Positions 56,651 through 64,000 of a stretch of DNA of 64,000 bases are shown here, piece by piece (positions within the stretch are counted from its first letter, which is position 1; every line of letters begins with the position of its first letter). The translations under genes and the position numbers were made by a program. This DNA comes from Kitasatospora albolonga (GTDB lineage Bacteria > Actinomycetota > Actinomycetes > Streptomycetales > Streptomycetaceae), in assembly GCA_002082585.1 (NCBI GenBank), contig CP020563.1:5946001-6010000 (forward strand), read 5' to 3'. The notes under the pieces were generated by a model. It had not been told where the DNA came from. It made no database searches and was given only the letters and a program-made list of their open reading frames with translations.

Positions 56651-57400
56651 ATGAGAAATGAGAGAGCAGTGAGCCTTCATCGCCTCAGTTGTGACGGGTT
56701 GGTCAAGGACCATGGAGGAAGTTTTCAGCTGGGGCCGTTGTCGTTGGAATTCGCCGACGGGGTGACCTGTCTGGTCGGACCGAACGGCGCGGGGAAGTCG
56801 ACGTTCTTCCGGATCGCCGCCGGTCTCGAGAAACCCACATCCGGATCGGTACGCCTCCCCAGAGGGAAGTCCGACGAGCGGATATCCCCTCTCGGTTACC
56901 TTCCGCAAATACTGGATATGCCGCCGGGAGCCACCTGTGAAGAGTTTCTTCACTATGTCGCCTGGGTGCACCGGATTCCCGCCGGTCGCCGTGAAAAAGC
57001 TGTCGCCGACGTTCTTTCCCGCACCGGCCTCGCCGAACGCGTGACAAGCAAGATCCGCACCCTGTCGGGCGGTATGGCGCGACGGCTGGGGATTGCCCAG
57101 GCAATGATTCACGATCCGGTGATGCTGCTCCTCGACGAGCCCACCGTGGGACTCGACCCCCGGCAGCGCCTCGCACTGCGCGAGACCATCGCCGCGATCG
57201 CCGCCGAACGCATCGTCATCGTCTCCACCCACCTGGTCGAGGACATCCGGGGGCTCGCCGACCGCGTCGTCGTGCTGGACGGTGGCACGGTCGTCTTCGA
57301 CGGGGACGTACCGGCCCTCGAAGCGAAGTCGGACCCCGGGGCACCGGGCGAGACCGATCTGGAACGGGCCCTCGCGACCTTGATGGGAGCACCGGAATGA
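56651..57400 (+). CDS. ABC transporter ATP-binding protein
   Basis: 249 residues from ATG 56651, or 243 from GTG 56669, which has GAGAG in front of it. Walker A GPNGAGKSTFFR (about residues 44-55), signature LSGGMARRLGIAQAMI, Walker B MLLLDEPTVGLDP and an H-loop in IVSTHLVEDIRGLADRV. It belongs to the ABC-2 type drug/peptide exporter ATPases. It overlaps the permease start by 4 bp. It should power the two membrane proteins encoded next. Confidence 0.93.
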   Translation: MRNERAVSLHRLSCDGLVKDHGGSFQLGPLSLEFADGVTCLVGPNGAGKSTFFRIAAGLEKPTSGSVRLPRGKSDERISPLGYLPQILDMPPGATCEEFLHYVAWVHRIPAGRREKAVADVLSRTGLAERVTSKIRTLSGGMARRLGIAQAMIHDPVMLLLDEPTVGLDPRQRLALRETIAAIAAERIVIVSTHLVEDIRGLADRVVVLDGGTVVFDGDVPALEAKSDPGAPGETDLERALATLMGAPE

Positions 57401-58653
57401 CGCGCGCGCTGCGCTACGCCCTCAAGACGCTCATCGGCCCGTGGATTCTGCCCGTCGTCATCGCCCTGGAAGTGGTGAACCTCTTCCAGCGGGGCATGCC
57501 CTGGCGCGGTGAACCCCTGTGGACGGTGGACTGGTTCGCGATCTCCCTGTTCATCGTGGGCCCCCTCCTGGCGGGTGCGGCGGCGGTCGACGCCGCGCGG
57601 CTCTCGAAGGACGGCACCATCCACCTGGTGCTCGCCACCCGCCGCCCGTACCGCCCGTATCTGCGGGCCGCCGCCTGGTGCGTCGTTCCGGTGCTGGCCG
57701 TGCACTTCCTGGTCCTGGCCGTGGGGCTGGCCATCGGCGGTCTGCCCGGCGGCTCGCCGTGGTGGGGCCTGGCCGGTGCCGTACTCGTCCAGGCGCTGGC
57801 GATCTGCTGGTACGCGGCCGTCGGCTCGGCCGTCGGACGGCTCGCCGGACCCCTGGTGGCGGGAGCCGTCGGCGCGATCGGCTCGTTCACCCTCATCTAT
57901 CTGCTGGGGGAGGGGAGCGGGGAGCGTTTCGAGCCGCTCTCCCTGGGCGGCGCGACGGTCTCCCGGCTCGGTCTCGTGTACAACCCCGGGTATCTGCTCT
58001 CCCAGATCGCCCTGTTCGCCCTGACCGGGGCGGCGCTGCTGCTGCTCCCGGTGACTCTGCGGTCGGGCCGCCGCGTCCTGACCGCCGCGGGCGCGGCGCT
58101 CGCCGTCGGTGTCGTCGTCGCCGTCGTGGGGGGCCAGTACGCCCTGCCCGCCGAGCGGCTCACGGCGAAGGCCGAGGCCCCGGCCGACTGCACCGAGGGC
58201 GCCGGGCCGGTCATCTGCCTGTACCCGGAGCACCGGCGCTTCCGCGACCAGGTCGTCCAGCATGTGCGTACGCTGACCGAGGCCGCCGGGGAGGCCGGGC
58301 ACACGGCCCTCGTGCCCCGGCGGGTCGAGGAGCTGAGCCGGACGTACCAGGTCACCACCCCCGACCGCATCGGCCTGGAGATCTCCGCGGACGCCTACGC
58401 CTCCGGCGAGGTGTCCGTCCAGGACATCGCCGCGAGCCTCGTCCGCCCCCTGCACTGCTCGGCCCTGTACGAGGAGCCGGGCCCGGGGGAGAAGTACTGG
58501 AGCCGTGAGTTCTCCCTCTACTTCACGCTGCTGCACACGGCCGGGATCACGGTCGACACCGCCGAGTTCCCGGTGAAGCCACGCGTGCTGACGCCCGCCG
58601 AGAGCGCGGACATCATGAAGGACTACGCCACCTGCGATCTGGAAGGCGCATGA
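57397..58653 (+). CDS. ABC-2-like permease with four-cysteine extracellular domain
   Basis: 418 residues, ATG overlapping the ATPase stop. Six hydrophobic spans occupy residues 1-250: for example WFAISLFIVGPLLAGAAAVDAARLSKDG and RRVLTAAGAALAVGVVVAVVGG. Beyond residue 250 is an approximately 160-residue domain outside the membrane with Cys265, Cys274, Cys354 and Cys413, which could form two disulfides. It has PVICLYPEHRRFRDQVVQHVRTLTEAAG. Such a large C-terminal domain is not usual in ABC-2 permeases. Substrate unknown. Confidence 0.8.
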   Translation: MTRALRYALKTLIGPWILPVVIALEVVNLFQRGMPWRGEPLWTVDWFAISLFIVGPLLAGAAAVDAARLSKDGTIHLVLATRRPYRPYLRAAAWCVVPVLAVHFLVLAVGLAIGGLPGGSPWWGLAGAVLVQALAICWYAAVGSAVGRLAGPLVAGAVGAIGSFTLIYLLGEGSGERFEPLSLGGATVSRLGLVYNPGYLLSQIALFALTGAALLLLPVTLRSGRRVLTAAGAALAVGVVVAVVGGQYALPAERLTAKAEAPADCTEGAGPVICLYPEHRRFRDQVVQHVRTLTEAAGEAGHTALVPRRVEELSRTYQVTTPDRIGLEISADAYASGEVSVQDIAASLVRPLHCSALYEEPGPGEKYWSREFSLYFTLLHTAGITVDTAEFPVKPRVLTPAESADIMKDYATCDLEGA

Positions 58654-59294
58654 CCGGCCGCACAGGTCTCCTGAGGGCCTGGGCGGGGGTGCACCCCACC
58701 CGGCCCGCCGGGACGCTCCTGCTGATCAGCGGCACCCTCTCGCTCCTCGGGGCGCAGGCCACGATCGACAGCCTCGGGTTCCTCCTGTTCGAGACACCCG
58801 TGGCGCTCATGCTGCTGGTGCCCGTCGTCGCGGGCATCGCGGTCGCCATCGCCACCGGCGGCGGTACGGGGATTCCGCTGCCCGAACACCCGGCGCTGCT
58901 CTCCGCCCGGCTGGCCTGGCTGCTCGCCCTCACCGCCGCCGGAACCCTCGCGGTCAGCACGGGCCAGCTGGTCGGGCCGGAGCTCACCTGGGAGCCCGCC
59001 GTCCGCAACCTGCTGCTGTACGCGGCGCTCGCCGTCATCACGGTGAGCCTCGCCGGTCCGTCCATGGCCTGGCTGCCGCCGGTCGCCCTGACCCTCGCCG
59101 CGATGCTCTTCGGCTACCCCCCTTCGGAGCCCGGCTACTACTGGTGGGCGGCCGTCATGGAGGAGACCGTGACCCCGGGTCAGTGGGGCGTGGCGGGCGG
59201 GCTGTTCCTCTGCGCGGCCCTGGTCCACCTCGGCCATCCGCTTCTGGGCCCCTACCTCGGCCGTCACACCGAACGGAACGGGGACAAGAGGTAG
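58650..59294 (+). CDS. Integral membrane protein, third component of the ABC cassette
   Basis: 214 residues; its ATG overlaps the permease stop by 4 bp. About six spans: TLLLISGTLSLLGAQATI, FETPVALMLLVPVVAGIAVAI, LAWLLALTAAGTLAVSTG, NLLLYAALAVITVSLAG, WLPPVALTLAAMLFG and GVAGGLFLCAALVHLG. No family assigned. Being the last gene of a tightly coupled trio, it is likely to be a second permease subunit. Confidence 0.8.
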   Translation: MTGRTGLLRAWAGVHPTRPAGTLLLISGTLSLLGAQATIDSLGFLLFETPVALMLLVPVVAGIAVAIATGGGTGIPLPEHPALLSARLAWLLALTAAGTLAVSTGQLVGPELTWEPAVRNLLLYAALAVITVSLAGPSMAWLPPVALTLAAMLFGYPPSEPGYYWWAAVMEETVTPGQWGVAGGLFLCAALVHLGHPLLGPYLGRHTERNGDKR

Positions 59295-59300
59295 GGGGCG

Positions 59301-59309
59301 CCCCCCCCC
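59301..59309. repeat. C9 homopolymer between convergent genes
   Basis: A run of nine C in the 20-bp gap between the membrane protein and the convergent amidohydrolase; it does not touch either coding sequence. Confidence 0.8.
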
Positions 59310-59314
59310 GGGTC

Positions 59315-60937
59315 TCACACGCTCGCGTCGCGGTGGGTCGGGCGGCCGTCGACCGCCGTGAGCAGCACCGGCAGCTCCGGCAGGTCGGTGGCGGCCGTGG
59401 TGAGCGGGCTGTCGGCGAGGACCGTGAGGTCGGCCCGGCAGCCGACGGCGAGCCGACCGGCCTCCTGCTCCTCGCCCGCCGCCCAGGCCGCGTTGACCGT
59501 CATGGCCCGGAGGGCTTCGAGGGCGGTGAGCGCCTGCTCCGGGCCGTGCGGGGGCTGGGTCAGATCACGGGAGGGGCGGCGGTGGCGGGCGCCCGCCATC
59601 ACGCCCAGCGGCGGGAACGGGGCGATGGGCCAGTCGGAGCCGAGGACGACCCGCGCCCCCGCGTCCCACAGGTCGCGGCACCGCCAGGCCCGTGACGCGC
59701 GCTCCTCGCCGAGCCGCCGCGACCAGTTGTCGGTGTGGTCGGCGCGGGTGAAGTCGCAGCAGTGGGTGGGCTGCATGGAGGCGATGACGCCCAGCTCCGC
59801 GAACCGGGGCAGGGTGTCATCGGGCACGGTCTCGATGTGCTCGATCCGATGGCGTACGGAAGGACCTCCGGCGGCCGTCGCCCCGGCCACCGCGTCCAGG
59901 GCGTGCCGCACGGCGGCGTCCCCGATCGCGTGCGTCGCGGTGGGCACCCCGGCCCGGTGGAGTTCGCCGATGACGCGCGTGTACGCCTGCGGGTCGGGCC
60001 AGAAGGCGTGCGTCGACTCGCCGTGGCAGTCGGGCTTCTCCAGCCAGGCGGTGCCGTTGTCGATCGTGCCGTCCATGAAGAGCTTGACGCCCGCCGTCCG
60101 CCAGAGCGCCCCGCCGGTGCCCTGCAGCCCGATCAGCTCCCGTACGGCATCGGCGTCCGCACCGGGGCGGCACCAGGGCGCGACCCGCAGCCGCAGCGGC
60201 AGTTCACCGGCCGCGTCCAGCTCGGCGTAGAGGGCGGCGCTGTCCCCGTTGGCGTCCATGACGTGCCCGCCGGTCAGCCCGGCGGCGGCCATGGAGCGCA
60301 GGGCGGCGGCGAGCCGGTCCCGGCTCTCCGCCCGGGTGGGCCGGGGCGCGGCCCGCTCGACGAGTTCGCAGGCGGCGTCCTCCAGCAGCAGCCCGGTGGG
60401 CCGTCCATCGGCGTCGCAGACGACCTCGGCGGCCTGGTCGAAGGTGCGCGGCCCGTCGACGCCCGCGAGCTCCAGGGCGCGCGGACTGGCGAGCATGGAG
60501 TGCGCGTCGAAGAGCAGGAGCGTCGCCGGTACGCCGTCGAGTACGGGGGAGAGGGCGGCGGACCCCACCGGCCGGTCGCCGAACACGTTCGGGTCGAGCC
60601 CCCAGGCGTGCAGCCAGGCCCCGGGCGCCAGCCGCCGCACCTCACCGGCCAGCGCCTCCCGTACCGCTTCCAGGTCCGTACAGCCGGACAGGTCCAGCCC
60701 GTGGGTCAGCTCGGCGCCCGTGACCGGGTGGAGGTGCCCGTCGGTCAGCCCCGGGGTCACCACCGCGCCCTTCAGGTCGATCACGGTGGTCGGCGCACCG
60801 GCCAGCGCGCGGATCTCGCGGTCGTCGCCGAGGGCCGCGATCCGCCCTCCGGAGGCGGCCAGCGCGGTCTGCGGCAGGAGGCGGCCGGTGACCGGGTCGA
60901 GCAGCCGGGCGGAGAGCAGGACGAGGGAGGGGTGCAC
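59315..60937 (-). CDS. Amidohydrolase-superfamily protein (YtcJ-like, Amidohydro_3)
   Basis: 540 residues from GTG. VVTPGLTDGHLHPVTGAELTHG has the HxH metal motif; GVKLFMDGTIDNGTAWLEKPDC holds the metal-bridging lysine region; further metal ligands are in PTATHAIGDAAV and VRHRIEHIETV; the final Asp lies in RVVLGSDWPIAPFPPL. Members hydrolyse cyclic amides and related compounds; the substrate is not known. It lies downstream of the TetR-type regulator on the same strand, 67 bp away, and divergent from a nucleobase-type permease, so it may degrade what the permease imports. Confidence 0.9.
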   Translation of the reverse strand: MHPSLVLLSARLLDPVTGRLLPQTALAASGGRIAALGDDREIRALAGAPTTVIDLKGAVVTPGLTDGHLHPVTGAELTHGLDLSGCTDLEAVREALAGEVRRLAPGAWLHAWGLDPNVFGDRPVGSAALSPVLDGVPATLLLFDAHSMLASPRALELAGVDGPRTFDQAAEVVCDADGRPTGLLLEDAACELVERAAPRPTRAESRDRLAAALRSMAAAGLTGGHVMDANGDSAALYAELDAAGELPLRLRVAPWCRPGADADAVRELIGLQGTGGALWRTAGVKLFMDGTIDNGTAWLEKPDCHGESTHAFWPDPQAYTRVIGELHRAGVPTATHAIGDAAVRHALDAVAGATAAGGPSVRHRIEHIETVPDDTLPRFAELGVIASMQPTHCCDFTRADHTDNWSRRLGEERASRAWRCRDLWDAGARVVLGSDWPIAPFPPLGVMAGARHRRPSRDLTQPPHGPEQALTALEALRAMTVNAAWAAGEEQEAGRLAVGCRADLTVLADSPLTTAATDLPELPVLLTAVDGRPTHRDASV

Positions 60938-61004
60938 GGGGACTCCAGGAACGTTCGTCGAGAAGGTGGCCGGGGGAGCGGAGACGGGGGGCGGGTTCGG
61001 ACGG

Positions 61005-61634
61005 TCAGGCGTTCAAGGCGCCTTCCGGCAGGCCCAGTTCGCGTTCCGCCGTGGCAACGGCCATCCGGACGACGGCGGCAGGGGTGTGCTCAGCCGTCCC
61101 GGTATTGGCGTGGGCACCGAGCCCGTCGAGCACCACCAGAATCTGAATGGTCGTCAGGGACGGGTCGGGGGTGCGGAATTCGTCGAGCTCGACGCCCTCC
61201 CGTATGACCCCTTCCAGCCGCCCCCGCCAGGCGGCCTGCTGCGTGGTCACCCGGTCGCGCAGGACGGGCCGGTAGCGGCTGAGGTGGCGGGCGTTGATCC
61301 AGAGTCGGCTGATGGCGTCGTACGGCTCCCCCGTCGTCCGGGTCAGGAAGTGCGCGAGGCGCTCCGTCGGGGTGGCCCCCGGGGACTCCTCCGGCAGCAG
61401 CGTGTCCAGCTCGCCGCTCGCGGCGCTGCCGAACGCCTCGGCCACCAGCTCCTCGGCCGACGGGAAGTAGTGGCTGATCAGCCCCGGCCGGACCCCCAGC
61501 TCCTCGCCGATCCGCCGCAGGGTGATGCACTCCAGCCCCTCGGCCAGGGCGACGGCCGCCGCCGCGTCGACGATTTCCGCACGTCGGGCGGCCGGACTTT
61601 TGCGAACTCGGGGGCGCTGAACGCTTGACGACAT
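61005..61634 (-). CDS. TetR-family regulator of the amidohydrolase/permease module
   Basis: 209 residues from ATG; the frame is open further upstream, but that part overlaps the operator region and the divergent gene and is Pro/Gly-rich. RRAEIVDAAAAVALAEGLECITLRRIGEELGVRPGLISHYFPSAEELVAEAFG is the helix-turn-helix with HYF at the recognition helix end. The C-terminal part is helical (TetR_C type). It should bind the TTATTG-n10-CAATAA palindrome found between it and the NCS1 permease gene. Confidence 0.93.
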   Translation of the reverse strand: MSSSVQRPRVRKSPAARRAEIVDAAAAVALAEGLECITLRRIGEELGVRPGLISHYFPSAEELVAEAFGSAASGELDTLLPEESPGATPTERLAHFLTRTTGEPYDAISRLWINARHLSRYRPVLRDRVTTQQAAWRGRLEGVIREGVELDEFRTPDPSLTTIQILVVLDGLGAHANTGTAEHTPAAVVRMAVATAERELGLPEGALNA

Positions 61635-61644
61635 GCCCCGAACG

Positions 61645-61666
61645 TTATTGAGTGTGCGACCAATAA
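61645..61666. promoter_or_regulatory. TetR operator TTATTG-n10-CAATAA
   Basis: Perfect 6-bp arms, 61645-61650 and 61661-61666, with 10 bp between. It is 10 bp before the TetR gene's start and 36 bp before the permease gene's start, so one site could repress both. Confidence 0.75.
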
Positions 61667-61702
61667 GCAAGCAGGTGGGTACGACCAGCACCCGGAGGGC
61701 CC

Positions 61703-63247
61703 ATGGCGTCCACGATTCCCGACCCGCTTCCCGGGCCGCACGACACCGCGTGCGCCCCGGCGGACGCGCCCCCGGCCCCGGCCCCGGCCCCGGAGAGCAC
61801 AACCCCGGACCGCACAACTGCGGAAACCGCGGCGCCGGACCGAGCAGCCCCGGAGAGCGCAACCCCGGACCGCGCGGCACCGCGTATCGAGGCCCACGGC
61901 ATCGACCACATCCCCGACGCCGAGCGCCGCGGCCGGCCGCGCGAGCTGTTCTCCGTATGGGCGGCGGCCAACGTGAACTACCTCAGCCTGCTGGCCGGAG
62001 GGGTGCTCGTCCTGATGGGCCTGACCCTGGCGCAGGCGCTCGCGGTGATCGTGGCCGGCAACCTGTTCTGGCTGCTCACCGGGGTGCTCGCGGTCTCCGG
62101 ACCGGCCTCGGGCACCCCGAGCGAGGTGATCACCCGGGCGATCTACGGCATCCGCGGCAACCGGGTCAACAACGCGGTCGTCGGCTGGGCGATCTCCGTC
62201 TGCTACTTCGCCCTCAACCTGGCCGCCGCCGCGAGCGCCGCCACCGCGCTGACCGCACGGGCGGGCATCCCGGCGGGCGACGGCGTCACGGCCGCCGTCG
62301 TGATCGTGATCGCCGCGCTCACCCTCGCCATCAGCGTCTACGGCCATGCGGCGATCGTGAAGCTGTACCTCCCCATCACCCTGGCGCTCGCCCTGGCCTT
62401 CGCCGTCGTCGCCGTCAGCGTCCTCGGGCGTGCCGACCTCTCCTACCGCCCCGCCGAGCCGCTGCACGGCACCGCCCTGTGGGCGACCCTGGCGGCCGGA
62501 CTCGCGCTGACCGCCTCGGCCCCGTTGTCGTACACCACCAGCGCCGACTTCTCCCGCTACCTGCCCCGTACGACACCGAAGCGGGCGATCGTCGGCTGGA
62601 CCGCCCTGGGTGGCTTCCTGCCCGGCGTCGTCGTCTGCTCGCTCGGCGCGTTCGCCGCCACGGCGGTGGACATGAGCGATCCGCAGGCCGGACTGGAAGG
62701 GCTGCTCCCGGCCTGGTTCGTCCCCGTCTTCCTGCTGGCCCTGGTCCTCGGCACGATCGCCATCAACGCGCTGACCGCCTACAGCGCGGGCCTCGCCCTC
62801 CAGGCCGTGGGCCTGCGCATCCGGCGCTCGTACAGCGTGCTCGTGGACGGGGCGGCGGCGGTCTCCCTCACCCTGTACGCGCTGCTCGTCTCCGATCTCC
62901 TGGACACCGTCAGCAACGTCCTCCGGCTCACCGTCGTCCTGCTCGGCCCCAGCATGGCCGTCTACGCCACCGACATCCTGCTCCGCCGCAACCGCTACGA
63001 CGGCCCGGCCCTCACGGACGAGAGCCGGGGCGGCCCGTTCTGGTACACCGCGGGCGTCAACCCGGCCGGAGCCCTCGCCCTCACGGCGGGCGTCACCGCC
63101 GCGGCCCTGTGCGTCGACACCGCGTACACCGGCCCGGTCGCCGCCGCCCTCGGAGGCGTCGACCTCTCGCTCCCGGCCGGGATCACCGTCGCCGCCGGGT
63201 GCTACGCGCTCCTGACGCGGACCGCACCGCTGACGCGGAACTCCTGA
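61703..63247 (+). CDS. NCS1-family nucleobase:cation symporter (cytosine/purine permease type)
   Basis: 514 residues. Residues 1-70 are hydrophilic with degenerate APESxTPDR repeats and are probably cytoplasmic. Twelve spans follow: ELFSVWAAANVNYLSLLAGGVLV (the first TM of the family), then GTPSEVITRAIYGIRGNRVNN, and PLSYTTSADFSRYLPRTTPKRAI, which is the NCS1 sodium/substrate motif. CodB-like. It imports cytosine, purines, allantoin or hydantoin-type compounds with H+ or Na+. The adjacent amidohydrolase would suit a cyclic amide such as a hydantoin or creatinine. Confidence 0.92.
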   Translation: MASTIPDPLPGPHDTACAPADAPPAPAPAPESTTPDRTTAETAAPDRAAPESATPDRAAPRIEAHGIDHIPDAERRGRPRELFSVWAAANVNYLSLLAGGVLVLMGLTLAQALAVIVAGNLFWLLTGVLAVSGPASGTPSEVITRAIYGIRGNRVNNAVVGWAISVCYFALNLAAAASAATALTARAGIPAGDGVTAAVVIVIAALTLAISVYGHAAIVKLYLPITLALALAFAVVAVSVLGRADLSYRPAEPLHGTALWATLAAGLALTASAPLSYTTSADFSRYLPRTTPKRAIVGWTALGGFLPGVVVCSLGAFAATAVDMSDPQAGLEGLLPAWFVPVFLLALVLGTIAINALTAYSAGLALQAVGLRIRRSYSVLVDGAAAVSLTLYALLVSDLLDTVSNVLRLTVVLLGPSMAVYATDILLRRNRYDGPALTDESRGGPFWYTAGVNPAGALALTAGVTAAALCVDTAYTGPVAAALGGVDLSLPAGITVAAGCYALLTRTAPLTRNS

Positions 63248-63301
63248 GGCGGGCCGCCGGGGACGGTGGCGCGGGCGGGCCCGAGGGGCGTGGTGCGGGG
63301 G

Positions 63302-64000
63302 TCAGGACTTGGTCCGGCATCCCGATGCCTGCGACCCGACCGCGGGGGCGGGTGTCCTGGGGCCGCTGCCCAGCAGGGAACGGCCCAGCGGAGTCACTGT
63401 GTGCAGCACCAGATTGCGGGTCCTGCGGGTGGTGATCAGGCCCGCCGCCCGCAGGACCGAGGTGTGCTGGCTGACCGCGGCGGCCGACACGCCCACCCGG
63501 TCGGCGAGTTCGCCGTTGGCGCAGCCCCTGCGCAGCTCCTCCAGGAGGGCTGCTCTGGTCCGGCCCATCAGCATCGCGAGGGCCGCCTCCGGGTTGCTGT
63601 CGCGGGTCGTGGTCTCGGCTCCGGCGCCGAGGGGGATGCTGGCCCGTGGGTCGGGCCGGACAGGGAACACCAGTGTCGGTGACGGATCGTGGGAGTCCGC
63701 CACCGAGGGGAGCAGGGTGCCCGGGTTGGTGAGGAAGAGCGAGGGCGACACCAGCAGTCCACGGCCGCCCAGTTCGATCTCGTGGCTCTCGGGCCCTTCG
63801 ATCTCCAGGACCGGTGCTCGCCAGTGGATGCGCGGATGCAGGCTCCGCAGCAGGGTCTCCACCCCGGAGGCGCTCATGATCTGCCGGTAGGCGTCGATGT
63901 CGCTGCCCAGCCGGGTCTGGATCTCGGTTCGGTAAGGAGCCAGGGCCAGCTTGGCGAACTCGTCGAGCAGCGAGGCGAGGTCACTGCGCGTCATGCCCCC
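63302..64000 (-). CDS. ArsR-like winged-helix regulator, N-terminal part beyond window edge
   Basis: 232 residues are visible and the frame is still open at the window edge. An ATG at 63994 exists, but homologues as I recall have about 100 more residues before this point, so it is probably internal. Middle part: HPRIHWRAPVLEIEG, HEIELGGRGLLVSPSLFL, TLVFPVRP. The winged helix near the C-terminus (LMGRTRAALLEELRRGCANGELADRVGVSAAAVSQHTSVLRAAGLITTRRTRN) is ArsR-type. No metal-binding cysteines are obvious. Convergent with the NCS1 gene. Confidence 0.8.
   Translation of the reverse strand, partial: GGMTRSDLASLLDEFAKLALAPYRTEIQTRLGSDIDAYRQIMSASGVETLLRSLHPRIHWRAPVLEIEGPESHEIELGGRGLLVSPSLFLTNPGTLLPSVADSHDPSPTLVFPVRPDPRASIPLGAGAETTTRDSNPEAALAMLMGRTRAALLEELRRGCANGELADRVGVSAAAVSQHTSVLRAAGLITTRRTRNLVLHTVTPLGRSLLGSGPRTPAPAVGSQASGCRTKS

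Noticed and set aside
59301..59309. Phase-variation switch at a C9 run
   Set aside because: The run lies outside both coding sequences in a 20-bp convergent gap, so length changes would not alter either protein.

Overview
The window is a stretch of a Streptomyces-type chromosome. Base composition is very GC-rich with strong G/C at third codon positions. GTG and TTG starts are common and TTA codons are rare. The gene content is the conserved actinomycete core: ligA, the gatC-gatA-x-gatB tRNA amidotransferase cluster, mnmA, the ilvB-ilvN-ilvC-serA amino-acid block and two GGDEF/EAL cyclic-di-GMP proteins. From memory the order matches the SCO5476-SCO5515 region of S. coelicolor. No rRNA, tRNA, CRISPR array or insertion sequence was seen.

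Layout. 1-2.2 kb: end of an AAA-type kinase gene and two tandem SseB-family genes. 2.5-8.5 kb: a complete five-gene peptide ABC importer operon (lipoprotein, two permeases, two ATPases). 8.5-11.7 kb: a TRIC-like membrane protein, a thioesterase, a TetR regulator and two small membrane proteins. 11.8-20.9 kb: cysteine desulfurase, Tat-type peptidoglycan amidase, mnmA, alpha/beta hydrolase, DUF427 protein, LOG-like protein, SDR, a core MetE-like protein and ligA. 21.2-23.4 kb: a membrane GGDEF-EAL protein with both motifs intact (position and architecture match RmdB), carrying a TTA codon. 23.5-27.1 kb: gatCAB with a conserved small gene between gatA and gatB. 27.3-34.5 kb: ion/arsenite-type permease, phospholipase C, MMPL transporter, GNAT enzyme and a membrane protein. 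34.7-38.1 kb: a small basic protein and a large LAL/LuxR regulator.

38.1-39.7 kb is an accessory patch with lower GC. Two small unknown genes on the minus strand share a TIIGPV motif and lie behind a doubled palindromic 13-bp repeat. 39.7-43.4 kb: DUF6191 protein, PQQ-type sugar dehydrogenase lipoprotein, aldo/keto reductase and a D-2-hydroxyacid dehydrogenase. 43.7-46.7 kb: a second GGDEF-EAL protein whose EAL domain is degenerate. 46.7-52.3 kb: the ilv/serA block. Its head has a textbook attenuator: a TTGACA promoter, a 13-residue Ile/Leu/Val leader peptide and a terminator with a T6 tail.

52.5-55.7 kb encodes what looks like a polymorphic toxin with a prepilin-like N-terminal segment and a C-terminal restriction-endonuclease-fold domain (Tox-REase-5 type), followed by a probable immunity gene. 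56.0-59.3 kb holds a small secreted two-cysteine protein, a strong hairpin, and a three-gene ABC cassette whose permease has a four-cysteine extracellular domain. 59.3-63.2 kb is a regulator/amidohydrolase/NCS1 permease module with a clear palindromic operator. The right edge cuts an ArsR-like regulator.

The best candidates for undescribed biology are the prepilin-headed toxin/immunity pair, the secreted-protein/ABC cassette, and the TIIGPV gene pair. Several genes also have a TAnnnT box only 6-7 nt before the start codon, which suggests leaderless transcripts.
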